A stretch of DNA of 64,000 nucleotides, taken from contig NZ_BCXD01000016.1 in the NCBI RefSeq assembly GCF_001894925.1, positions 58,420 through 122,419 on the forward strand, read 5' to 3'. This document shows, piece after piece, positions 8,128 through 21,056 of this stretch. Positions within the stretch are counted from its first letter, which is position 1. Each line of letters opens with the position of its first letter. Both the position numbers and the translations under genes were made by a program. The DNA comes from Rhodococcus rhodnii NBRC 100604 (GTDB lineage Bacteria > Actinomycetota > Actinomycetes > Mycobacteriales > Mycobacteriaceae). The notes beneath the pieces were generated by a model that made no database searches, had not been told where the DNA came from, and was given only the letters and a program-made list of their open reading frames with translations.

Positions 8128-8770
8128 GGCGGGAATTGTCTCACCGGAGTGCGAGAGGGTCGCGCCGGGGGAGTGCGCCGGCGCACCGTTCTCGCAGTTC
8201 GCCGCATGTACCGGGGTGACGAAGTCGATTCCCCGCCGCTGGTGGCGTCTCATACAATGGAGCGTGCCGGTCGCGGTGTTGCACCGGCGAGTGCGTGATC
8301 ACGTCGAGAACGCCGTCGTGGCCACGGGCGGAACATTCGTTGTCGCTGGTCGAGGGTGCCGGATCTCGCGTTTGATCCGACGCGTTCCGGGGCGTGTGCG
8401 TTCCGGGGCTTCGTTCCGACGAGGAGCCGAGCGATGTGATCGACGTTCGTTTCACATGAGTAAACCGGGTGCAGACGTGCTCTCCGACACAGTTGTCGCA
8501 GGTGGACGAGGTATTAGCCGACCCTTAGTTGTGTACTTCTCACCTGTCTGAATTATCGTTCCGTTTACACGGTTGACTCACAACAGTCTCAACCGACCGA
8601 GAGCCGCGTCGCGAGGCTGCGCCAGATCGGTGCGAGCCGCACCCAGCGCCTGTGTGGAGCGAGAGCGTATCGGTGGTGCCTGTCACATCGAGGTGACGGT
8701 GCGCCTTTCAGGATGATGGCCATCAGCGCTGCTGGTCGTCGGTGCATCTCTTGGCATGCGAAGGCTAGGT
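8128..8770 (+). promoter_or_regulatory. 643-bp region without a gene: divergent promoter and long gltB leader
   Basis: No convincing gene lies here. Visible elements are a TACAAT -10-like hexamer at 8253-8258; two direct copies of GCGTTCCGGGGC around 8379-8408; a start-stop pair (GAGGAG, then ATGTGA) near 8431; a possible 31-codon frame 8456-8551 without a ribosome-binding site; and a dyad GGTTGA...TCAACC near 8571-8594 in locally AT-richer DNA that probably holds the gltB promoter. The leader from there to ATG 8771 is about 170 nt. I looked for, but did not find, a clean GlnR or AmtR box. Confidence 0.5.
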
Positions 8771-13361
<4,591 letters not shown>

Positions 13362-13369
<8 letters not shown>

Positions 13370-14828
13370 TCCGAACGGTTTCCTCGAACACGGCTCGCGT
13401 GAGCTGCCCGTCCGACGCCCGGTTCCGCTGCGGCTGCTCGACTGGAAGGAAGTCTACGAGGACTTCCCGAAGGACACCCTGCAGCGGCAGGCGAGCCGGT
13501 GCATGGACTGCGGTATTCCCTTCTGCCACAACGGCTGCCCGCTCGGGAATCTCATTCCGGAGTGGAACGACCTGGTCTACAAGGGCAACTGGGAGTCGGC
13601 GATCGAGCGGCTCCACGCGACCAACAACTTCCCGGAGTTCACCGGGCGGCTGTGCCCCGCACCGTGCGAGGCGTCCTGCGTCCTGGGTATCAACCAGGAT
13701 CCGGTGACGATCAAGCAGGTCGAGGTCGAGATCATCGACAAGGCCTTCGACGAGGGCTGGGTCACGCCGATCCGCGCGTCGCGGCCGACCGGCAAGAAGG
13801 TCGCGGTCGTCGGCTCCGGCCCCGCGGGTCTCGCTGCGGCACAGCAGCTCACGCGCGCCGGGCACTCGGTCACGGTGTTCGAGCGTGAGGACCGCATCGG
13901 CGGTCTGCTGCGCTACGGCATCCCCGAGTTCAAGATGGAGAAGCGCCACATCGACCGCCGTCTCGCGCAGATGGAGGCCGAGGGCACCGTCTTCCGGACG
14001 AGCGTGAACGTCGGCGTCGACGTCACGGCCGATCAGCTGCGCGACGAGTTCGACGCCGTCGTGCTCGCGAACGGCTCGACCATCGGTCGCGATCTGCCGA
14101 TCCCGGGACGCGAACTGGACGGAATCCATCAGGCCATGGAGTTCCTGCCGCTCGCGAACCGCGTGCAGCTCGGCGACGACATCACCGACGCGGACGGCAT
14201 GCCGCCGATCAACGCGAAGGGCAAGAAGGTCGTCATCATCGGTGGCGGCGACACCGGCGCGGACTGCCTCGGCACGTCGCACCGTCAGGGCGCCGAGACC
14301 GTGCATCAGTTCGAGATCATGCCGAAGCCGCCGGAGACTCGCGCCGAGTCGACTCCGTGGCCGACGTACCCGCTGATGTACCGCGTGTCGTCCGCTCACG
14401 AAGAGGGCGGCGAGCGGGTGTTCTCCGTCAGCACCGAGGAGTTCGTCGGCGAGAACGGTCACGTGACCGGGCTCAAGGCGTACGAGGTCGAGATGGTCGA
14501 CGGCCGCTTCGAGAAGGTCGAGGGGTCGGACTTCCAGCTCGACGCCGATCTGGTCCTCTTCGCGATGGGCTTCGTCGGTCCCGCGCGCGAGGGCCTGCTG
14601 ACCGATCTCGGTCTCGAGTTCACCGATCGCGGCAACGTCGCGCGCGGCGAGAAGTTCGAGACGAACGTCGACGGCGTCTTCGTCGCCGGAGACGCCGGCC
14701 GCGGCCAGTCGCTCATCGTGTGGGCGATCGCCGAAGGGCGCTCGGCCGCCGCAGCGGTGGACGAGTACCTCGAGCAGAGCACGGCGCTGCCGGCGCCGAT
14801 CCTGCCGACCACGGTCGCGCAACGCTAG
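13362..14828 (+). CDS. gltD: Glutamate synthase (NADPH) small subunit
   Basis: A 488-residue beta subunit that passes electrons from NADPH through FAD and 4Fe-4S clusters to GltB. The N-terminal cluster-binding region has [17 protein letters not shown] and CPAPCEASC. The FAD site is [18 protein letters not shown] and the NADPH site [16 protein letters not shown]. The C-terminal FAD contact is [24 protein letters not shown] 13362 lies inside the end of gltB, giving an 8-bp overlap. Length and motifs are normal, and a strong terminator follows. Confidence 0.96.
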
Positions 14829-14842
14829 CGACGTCAGGTACC

Positions 14843-14872
14843 CGAACGCCCCCTCCTCGGAGGGGGCGTTCG
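14843..14872. terminator. Intrinsic terminator after gltD
   Basis: A perfect 12-bp stem (14843-14854 with 14861-14872, arm CGAACGCCCCCT) surrounds a 6-nt loop, 14 bp after the gltD stop and before the converging DUF1345 gene. The following TCGT lacks a long T-run, which is common in high-GC actinobacteria. It probably works in both directions. Confidence 0.85.
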
Positions 14873-14883
14873 TCGTGTGCGGC

Positions 14884-15522
14884 TCAACTCGCGAAAATAC
14901 CGACGACGAGGTTGATGGTGCCCGCGAGGATGACGGCGCCGAAGACGTACGACAGCAGGCAATGCCGCAGCGCGACGGCGCGGATGTCCGGGTTCGACAC
15001 TCCGGTGTCGGACACCTGGTAGGTCATGCCGAGGTTGTAGCTGAAGTAGAAGAAGTCGCGAAATGCCGGGGGCAGGTCGGAATTGAAGTCGATGCCCCCG
15101 TCGTCGCCGTCGTAGTAGAGATAGGCGTAGCGGGTGGCGTACATCAGGTGCAGCGATCCCCAGGCGAGGAAGACGCCGAGCAGTGCCACGGCAGCGTCGA
15201 CGGGGTCTGCACGTGAGCCACCGGCCACCTGCAGCGTGACGATGCCGCCGAGGCCGCCGGATGCCGCGACGACGAGCGCCACCTCGTCCACCACCGGACT
15301 GAAGTTCTCGCGGGCGACGTTGCGTGTCGTCGTCACGGCGTCCATGGGCCACAGCACTATCCAGCCCGACACCACGAACACGCCCCCGGTAGCGACGATG
15401 CCGGTCGAGATCGCGAGCGAGACAGTGGCGCCCGCTGCCGCCACCAGACCGGAGCCCACCGCACCCACCAGCAGGGACAGGGCGAGCCGGCGCACTGCGG
15501 ACGTCGGGAACACGAGTGGCAC
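14884..15522 (-). CDS. DUF1345 integral membrane protein
   Basis: A 212-residue membrane protein with five or six hydrophobic helices. The C-terminal half carries the DUF1345 hallmarks: [20 protein letters not shown], then [34 protein letters not shown] and [19 protein letters not shown]. The function of the family is unknown. GTG 15522 is preferred to ATG 15570 because GGAGGT lies just before it and the extra N-terminal residues are arginine-rich and atypical. It converges with gltBD and is divergent from the cutinase gene. Confidence 0.85.
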   Translation of the reverse strand: MPLVFPTSAVRRLALSLLVGAVGSGLVAAAGATVSLAISTGIVATGGVFVVSGWIVLWPMDAVTTTRNVARENFSPVVDEVALVVAASGGLGGIVTLQVAGGSRADPVDAAVALLGVFLAWGSLHLMYATRYAYLYYDGDDGGIDFNSDLPPAFRDFFYFSYNLGMTYQVSDTGVSNPDIRAVALRHCLLSYVFGAVILAGTINLVVGIFAS

Positions 15523-15693
15523 GAACACCTCCGGTCGTCTGCGTCTAACGGGAAGGATGCCGTAGCGCACGCCCCGAGCGGGTCACATTCGCCCGCTCCG
15601 GTGTCCGGGCCGACACAGTCGCTTCGCCAGGGGTAACGCGTACGCAACCTGAAGCCCACAACGTGTTCATCGCGCACTGACACGATCCGCCTC

Positions 15694-16596
15694 GTGAGAC
15701 GACTCGTCGCCCTCGTGGTGGGCATCATGGCAGCTGCTGTCCTTCCCGCGGTTGCCGCGGCTCCTGCTGCAGCCGATCCTGGTCCGTGTCCCAGCCTGTA
15801 CGTGGTGGCTGTTCCCGGCACGTGGGAGACGGCCGACCGACCCGACGGGCGCCAGCCGGGCCCGGGCATGCTGTCCGCGGTCACGCGGGGTCTGCCGTCC
15901 TCGGTTCGCACCGACTACGTCACCTATGCCGCGACGGCCTTCCCGTGGGAAGGCGAGATCTACGGCCGCTCCAAGGCTCAGGCGATCTCGGCGGCGCGCG
16001 GGATGATCGGTGATATGGCGCGGACGTGCGCCGACACCGACATCGCACTGCTCGGATACAGCCAGGGCGCCGACGCCGCAGGCGATCTCGCGGCCGAGAT
16101 CGGCTCTGGAGCAGGTGTGATTCCGGCCGATCGGCTTGTCGCAGTGGGGCTGCTGTCGGATCCGCGACGCAGCGAAACCGACAACCTCGTCGGGCCGCGT
16201 GTTCCCGGCAGCGGCGCCGCCGGTGCGCGTCCCGGTGGTTTCGGGTGGGCGACGCCGTCCGTCGTCTCCATCTGCGCCACGGGTGATCTGTACTGCTCGA
16301 CGGAGAAGGACGACTTCGTGACGCGCCTCTCGGGGTTCCTGGCGCTCAGCTCGGGTGGGCCTGTCACAGGCACATTCACCGACGAGGCGCTCGCGCTGTG
16401 GCACGACCTCTGGGCGGCAGGTGGGCTGCCCGTGCTCGCCGCGCAGTTCGACAAGCAGGCGAACAACGCCCGCGTCGATCAGCTCACGACCTTCTACTCG
16501 TCGCAGGTGCACCACGACTACAGCCGCTATGTCGTCGACGGCCAGGGCACGACCGCGCTGCAGTGGATGAAGAGCTGGCTGCGCGCGAAGGCTTGA
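15694..16596 (+). CDS. Secreted cutinase-family serine esterase
   Basis: A 300-residue exported alpha/beta hydrolase. A signal peptide (RRLVALVVGIMAAAVLPAVA, cleavage near AAA-ADPGPCP) is followed by the mature start CPSLYVVAVPGTWE. The nucleophile is in LLGYSQGADAA, the acid in ICATGDLYC (flanked by cysteines, as in cutinases) and the His in VHHDYSRYV. It belongs to the mycobacterial cutinase-like/Culp type, which act as esterases, phospholipases or mycolyl-lipid hydrolases. Four to six cysteines fit the usual disulfides. GTG 15694 is the only start that gives a complete signal peptide. The natural substrate is unknown. Confidence 0.88.
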   Translation: MRRLVALVVGIMAAAVLPAVAAAPAAADPGPCPSLYVVAVPGTWETADRPDGRQPGPGMLSAVTRGLPSSVRTDYVTYAATAFPWEGEIYGRSKAQAISAARGMIGDMARTCADTDIALLGYSQGADAAGDLAAEIGSGAGVIPADRLVAVGLLSDPRRSETDNLVGPRVPGSGAAGARPGGFGWATPSVVSICATGDLYCSTEKDDFVTRLSGFLALSSGGPVTGTFTDEALALWHDLWAAGGLPVLAAQFDKQANNARVDQLTTFYSSQVHHDYSRYVVDGQGTTALQWMKSWLRAKA

Positions 16597-16693
16597 ACCG
16601 TGCCGCGGTGAGGGCGCGAATCTGCGTCACCTGTTCGGTTCCTGACGCGGGCACTCTGCAGCCGTCTTCGGGAGGGGGAGTACGGTCGGTGCG

Positions 16694-17206
16694 ATGCGGG
16701 TCTGGTACGTGAGTTACGGATCGAACATGCAGCGTCGGCGCCTGCGCTACTACCTCGAGGGTGGCCGGCCCAAGGGAGGCGCCCACGCACATCCGGGTGC
16801 GCGAGATCATTCCTCCCCCACCGGCGATGCCCCGCTCGTCCTGCCCGGCGCCCTGTACTTCGCCGGTGAGTCGCGGCAGTGGACCGGCGGCCGCGCGTTC
16901 TACGACCCGGATGGTTCGGGCACCGTCCTCGCCCGCGCCTATCTCGTGACCGAAGAGCAGTTCGCCGACATTCGGGCACAGGAGCCCGCGTGTTACGACC
17001 GCGTGCTGCAGGTCGGGGAGCGCGACGGGTTCCCGATGTACACGTTCACCACGCGCGCCCGGGCCGACGCGGTGCGCCGCGCCGCCCCGGCATCCGCCTA
17101 CCTCGACACCATTCGCCGCGGCGTGCAGGAGGCTCACGGCTGGGACGACGAGCAGGCGGGGCGCTACCTCGGAGCGTGCGTCGAGACGGTCGCCGGTGTG
17201 CGCTGA
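16694..17206 (+). CDS. Gamma-glutamylcyclotransferase-fold protein
   Basis: A 170-residue protein starting VWYVSYGSNM, the glycine-rich loop typical of the GGCT/AIG2 fold. It continues with ALYFAGESRQWTGGRAFYDP and ARAYLVTEEQFADI. Relatives in Streptomyces are often mislabelled histone deacetylase; nothing here supports that. Cyclotransferases release 5-oxoproline from gamma-glutamyl compounds, but the substrate here is not known. TACGGT at 16681-16686 lies 7 nt before ATG 16694, which suggests a leaderless mRNA. It converges with metI, the stop codons being 9 bp apart. Confidence 0.72.
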   Translation: MRVWYVSYGSNMQRRRLRYYLEGGRPKGGAHAHPGARDHSSPTGDAPLVLPGALYFAGESRQWTGGRAFYDPDGSGTVLARAYLVTEEQFADIRAQEPACYDRVLQVGERDGFPMYTFTTRARADAVRRAAPASAYLDTIRRGVQEAHGWDDEQAGRYLGACVETVAGVR

Positions 17207-17215
17207 CCGGGCCGA

Positions 17216-17878
17216 TCAGCGACGCAGAATCCGACGTGCCAGCCAGTTGCCGAAGAACTGCGACGCCTGCACGAGCAGCACGATCACGAGCGTCGCCACC
17301 AACGTGACCTGCCAGTCGAATCGCTGGTAGCCGTAGACGAGGGCGAAGTCGCCGAGTCCACCGCCACCGATCGTGCCGGCCATCGCCGACATGTCGACGA
17401 TGGCGATGAGCACGAAGGTGTATCCGAGCACGAGCGGACCGAGAGCTTCGGGCAGCACGACGGTGGTCAGGATGCGCAGTGGGCCCGCGCCCATCGCGCG
17501 CGCCGCCTCGATCACGCCCGGATCCACGGTCACGAGATTCTGTTCGACGATGCGCGCGATCGCGAACGACGACGCCACGATCATCACGAAGATCGCGGCT
17601 TCCGTCCCGATGGTCCGCCCCACCACTGCGAGGGTGACGGGGCCGAGTGCGGCGAGCAGGATGATGAACGGGATCGGCCGCACGACGTTGACCAGCACGT
17701 TGAGCGTCGTGTGGGCGACGACGTTCTGGAGCACCCCGCCCTTGCGTGTCGCGTAGAGGAGAGTCCCCACGACCAGACCGATCAGGCCGCCGACGATCAG
17801 CGTGATCACCACCATGTAGACGGTGGTGCCGATCGACTCGAACAGTATGGGGCGCAGGCGTTCCCAGTCCGTGTTCAT
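17216..17878 (-). CDS. metI: Methionine ABC transporter permease
   Basis: A 220-residue permease with about five transmembrane helices. It has the BPD_transp_1 coupling loop EAARAMGAGPLRILTTVVLPEA near residue 130 and the MetI-typical VRPIPFIILLAAL and GTIGGGGLGDFALVYGYQRF. With MetN and MetQ it imports methionine. Its ATG overlaps the metN stop as ATGA, and it is the last gene of metQNI. Because metQ is frameshifted, the transporter may lack its binding protein unless another one serves. Confidence 0.93.
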   Translation of the reverse strand: MNTDWERLRPILFESIGTTVYMVVITLIVGGLIGLVVGTLLYATRKGGVLQNVVAHTTLNVLVNVVRPIPFIILLAALGPVTLAVVGRTIGTEAAIFVMIVASSFAIARIVEQNLVTVDPGVIEAARAMGAGPLRILTTVVLPEALGPLVLGYTFVLIAIVDMSAMAGTIGGGGLGDFALVYGYQRFDWQVTLVATLVIVLLVQASQFFGNWLARRILRR

Positions 17879-18900
17879 CGGATCACCTCCTCGACGGTCG
17901 TCACCTCTCGCAGCGACACGAGCACCCGATCGACGCCGTCGGCCGGTCCGATCAGCTCCAGCGTCAGGTTGCCGAACGACCGGCTCTGCAACGTCGTGAT
18001 CGAGCCGTAGAGGATTTCGAATCGCACGCCGTGGCTCCCGGCATCGGACAGGACGTGCCCGATGCGGCTCGCGTCGCGCACCTCCGCGTTGACGATGCGG
18101 CCGCTCTCCGGTTGCCACAGTCGATCGAGGTCCGTGGTATCCGGCCTACTGCGCAGGACGGTGCCGACGAAGCTCTTCGACGCCGCGGTCTGCGGATCGG
18201 AGAACACGTCGAACACCGTCCCGAGTTCCACGACCCGGCCCTCGGCGAGCACGGCGACGCGATCCGCGATCGACCGGACGACATCCATCTCGTGGGTGAT
18301 GACGACGATGGTGATTCCCAGCTCCTGGTTGACTTTCCGGAGCAGCCGGAGCACGTCCTGCGTGGTCTCGGGGTCGAGGGCACTGGTCGACTCGTCGGCC
18401 AACAGCAGTGCCGGCGACGTCGCGAGGGCGCGTGCGATGCCGACGCGCTGCTTCTGACCACCCGAGAGCTGGTCGGGGTACGCCGCCGCCTTGTCCTCGA
18501 GGCCGACGAATCGAAGCAGTTCGGCGACGCGTTCCCGCCGCCGGGCGCGAGGCCACCCTGCGACGACGAGGGGATAGGCGACGTTTCCGGCGACGGTCCG
18601 CGACCGCAGCAGATTGAACTGCTGGAAGATCATGCCGATCCCGGAGCGGACGTCGCGCAGCCGCGATTCCGACAGTCCTGTGATGTCGAGGCCGTCGACC
18701 TCGATCCGTCCCGAGGTCGGACGTTCGAGGCCGTTGATCAACCGGACGAGCGTGCTCTTGCCTGCGCCCGAATAGCCGATGACCCCGAAGATCTCGCCTC
18801 GGCGCACGGAGAGGTCGACGCCGTCCAGGGCGGTGAGGGTCTGCTTTCCGGCCGAGAACGTCTTGCCGACGTCGTCGAACCGGACGATCGTGTCCGACAC
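17875..18900 (-). CDS. metN: Methionine ABC transporter ATP-binding protein
   Basis: A 341-residue ATPase. Walker A is GYSGAGKST near residue 42, the Q-loop IGMIFQQFNLL, the signature LSGGQKQRVGIARAL, and Walker B LLLADESTSALDPET. Residues about 265-341 form the NIL domain, which in MetN binds methionine and inhibits transport when methionine is plentiful. GTG 18900 starts 12 bp after the metQ stop. The order metQ-metN-metI differs from the E. coli order metN-metI-metQ but is common in actinobacteria. Confidence 0.93.
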   Translation of the reverse strand: MSDTIVRFDDVGKTFSAGKQTLTALDGVDLSVRRGEIFGVIGYSGAGKSTLVRLINGLERPTSGRIEVDGLDITGLSESRLRDVRSGIGMIFQQFNLLRSRTVAGNVAYPLVVAGWPRARRRERVAELLRFVGLEDKAAAYPDQLSGGQKQRVGIARALATSPALLLADESTSALDPETTQDVLRLLRKVNQELGITIVVITHEMDVVRSIADRVAVLAEGRVVELGTVFDVFSDPQTAASKSFVGTVLRSRPDTTDLDRLWQPESGRIVNAEVRDASRIGHVLSDAGSHGVRFEILYGSITTLQSRSFGNLTLELIGPADGVDRVLVSLREVTTVEEVIR

Positions 18901-18912
18901 TACTGCCTGCCA

Positions 18913-19778
18913 CTACTGCCCGGCGCGGATGCCGGCTTCGACCCGCTCGAGGATCTGCTCGAGCGCCGCGCCGTCGCGTTCGACCTCCACCGAGGTGCCC
19001 TTCGACTCCTCGCGTACGGCGTCCTGGATCTCCGGGTCGTGCCAGATGCCTACGAGCTGCAGGTACGTCTCGTTCGTCTTGTCCTCGGCGCGCGTGACGA
19101 AGGCGTTGATGTACGGCTCGGCGGCGGGGCTCGACGGATCGTCCTTGTAGAGAGCGGATTCCGGGTCGATGCCGGAACGCTCGAGGAAGGTGTTGTTGAC
19201 GATCGCGCCGTCCACGGAGGAGAGCGACAGCGCGGTCTGTGCAGCATCGATCGGCGTCACCCGCACCTTCGACGCCGCCTCGTCGATGTCGGCGGGGGTG
19301 GGCGACGGATTGTCGCCGCGCAGGCTCAGCAGACCTGCGCCCTCGAGCACGAAGAGGGCACGCGCCTGATTGCTCGGATCGTTCGGGATCGCGATCTCGC
19401 CGGCCTGCGGGATGTCGTCGATTGTTGCGTGGCGCTGCAGTACAGGCCGAGGGGCACGATCTGGGTCGCCCCGATCGGGGTCAGATCGTCGTCGGCGCCC
19501 ACGTTGTATTCACCGAGGAACTGCAGGTGCTGGAACAGGTTGACGTCGATCTGTCCCTGCGACAGTGCGGTGTTGGGCTGCGAGTAGTCGGAGAAGTTGA
19601 CCACCTCCAGCGTGATCCCGGCGTCGGCGGCCTTCTCCTCGAACAACTCCCACGAGCGGTCGCTCGCTTCGGTCGTTCCGATACGGATGGCATTCTGGTC
19701 CCCCGATCCGGACGAGCAGGCCGTGAGAACCGCCAGAACGGGTACGGCTGCGGCGGCGAGAACGCGGTTGATCTTCAA
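18913..19778 (-). pseudogene. metQ: Methionine-binding lipoprotein MetQ, broken by a one-base frameshift
   Basis: The first frame (TTG 19778 to about 19439) encodes a lipoprotein signal with lipobox LTAC, then IRIGTTEASDRSWELFEE and TQIVPLGLY, typical of NlpA/MetQ. The rest of the family sequence continues in another frame: ATIDDIPQAGEIAIPNDPSN, then ALFVLEGAGLLSL to EAGIRAGQ. The switch lies at 19438-19439, where TAC TG CAG is read instead of an expected TAC TNN CAG, so one base is missing. Both parts are otherwise well conserved, so the lesion is recent or is a sequencing error. A ribosome-binding site (GTGGAG) precedes the TTG start. The intact protein would be 288 residues. Confidence 0.88.
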
Positions 19779-19793
19779 CGAATGTCTCCACGA

Positions 19794-19840
19794 TAGAAAT
19801 CGGAACGGCCACCGATCGGATGGCCGAACCGGAAATCTAT
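19794..19840 (-). promoter_or_regulatory. metQ promoter with overlapping imperfect dyad
   Basis: Centred near 19816 is a long imperfect inverted repeat: ATAGA...GGCCA CCGATCGGA TGGCC...TCTAT. On the minus strand its far end contains TAGATT (19839-19834), a good -10, so the dyad covers the -10 and transcription start, where a repressor would act. I saw no SAM-riboswitch signature in the leader. The site does not match the McbR consensus, so the regulator is unknown. Confidence 0.45.
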
Positions 19841-19943
19841 GGGCAGCGACGGCGCGGCGGAACGATTGTGCTCACCGCGATCGGATCCCGCCTCGCCTCG
19901 GAGGCGGTTCGCTGCGCGCAGATGGGCCGTGCATCGCGTGATC

Positions 19944-21056
19944 TCACCCGGTCGCCACGGTGTCGGGTAGGGCGGCCGGAGATCCACCGAGCACACCGCG
20001 GTGCTGCGGGTGGAAGGACGCTCGCCGCACCGTCACCCCCACGCGGTCGCCGACCCGCGGACGTGGTCCGCGCACGGCACACCGCACGCCGATTCCGTTG
20101 CACGCGATCACGACATCGCTCGCGTCACGGCCGAACAGCGACGACGTGACGATGCCGGAGGTCCACGCGTCGGGGGCATCCGGGGCCCTGAGCTCGACGT
20201 CGGCCGGCAGAACCGCGAGGGTGCCTGCTTCCTCGGCCGCATCCGACCCGGTGATCGCCCCGCGTGCGGCGACGACGGAGCCGTCGGTGTCGACGAAACC
20301 GGTGGCGTCCAGCCGTCCTTCGAGAAGGGTCGCGCTCCAGAGGAATTCGGCGACGAACGGTGTACCGGGTGTGGTGAGGAGTTCCTCGGGCGTGCCCACT
20401 CGCCGGAGCTCGCCGTCGCCGAGGACGACGACTCGATCGGCGAGGGCGAGTGCCTCGGCGCGGTCGTGTGTCACGTGCACGACGGTGAGCCCGTGCGCCC
20501 GGGTGAGCGCGCGAAGCTCGAGCCGGAGTCGGTCGCGCAACGGTTCGTCGAGTGCCGAGAGCGCTTCGTCGAGCAGCAGTGCGCGGGGCTGCGCGACGAG
20601 GGCGCGGGCGAGCGCGACTCGCTGCCGCTGGCCGCCGGAGAGCGTCGCGGGGTCCCGGTTCTCGTAACCACCGAGCCCGACGAGGTCGAGCGTGGCGGCG
20701 ACCCGGGTGGCCCGCTCGCGGCGAGGCGTGCGCGTCACCTCGAGCGGATAGCCCACATTGCGTCCGACGGACCGGTGGGGCCAGATCGCATGCTGCTGGA
20801 AGACCATTCCGAGCCGGCGCTTCTCGGGCGGAACGGTCCCACGGTCGCCCGCGACGATGTCGTCGTCGATGCAGATCGTGGCGGTCGTGGGTGTGAGGAA
20901 TCCGGCGATCGTCCGAAGCAGCGTCGTCTTGCCGGATCCGGACGGCCCCACGAGTGCGACGAACTCGCCGTCGCCGATGTGCAGGTCGACGCCCGCGAGT
21001 CCGACGGTGCCGTCGGGATAACGCAGACCAACGGACGTGAGGGTGATGGCGGACAT
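19944..21056 (-). CDS. ABC transporter ATP-binding protein, Fe3+/phosphonate/polyamine type
   Basis: A 370-residue ATPase of the FbpC/PotA class. It has Walker A GPSGSGKTT, the Q-loop LGMVFQQHAIWPHRSV, signature LSGGQRQRVALARAL and Walker B LLLDEALSALDE. Residues about 240-350 form a TOBE-like regulatory domain (AGTLAVLPADVELRAPD, then GIVTSSLFGRDASDVVI). Its ATG overlaps the permease stop (TGATG), and it ends the SBP-permease-ATPase operon. The substrate is inferred only from the binding protein. Confidence 0.85.
   Translation of the reverse strand: MSAITLTSVGLRYPDGTVGLAGVDLHIGDGEFVALVGPSGSGKTTLLRTIAGFLTPTTATICIDDDIVAGDRGTVPPEKRRLGMVFQQHAIWPHRSVGRNVGYPLEVTRTPRRERATRVAATLDLVGLGGYENRDPATLSGGQRQRVALARALVAQPRALLLDEALSALDEPLRDRLRLELRALTRAHGLTVVHVTHDRAEALALADRVVVLGDGELRRVGTPEELLTTPGTPFVAEFLWSATLLEGRLDATGFVDTDGSVVAARGAITGSDAAEEAGTLAVLPADVELRAPDAPDAWTSGIVTSSLFGRDASDVVIACNGIGVRCAVRGPRPRVGDRVGVTVRRASFHPQHRGVLGGSPAALPDTVATG

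Noticed and set aside
8456..8551. 31-codon ORF in the gltB leader
   Set aside because: No ribosome-binding site and no recognisable product; kept only as a remark in the leader entry.
16694..17206. Histone deacetylase annotation often given to relatives
   Set aside because: The protein has a YGSNM cyclotransferase-type loop and none of the deacetylase zinc ligands.
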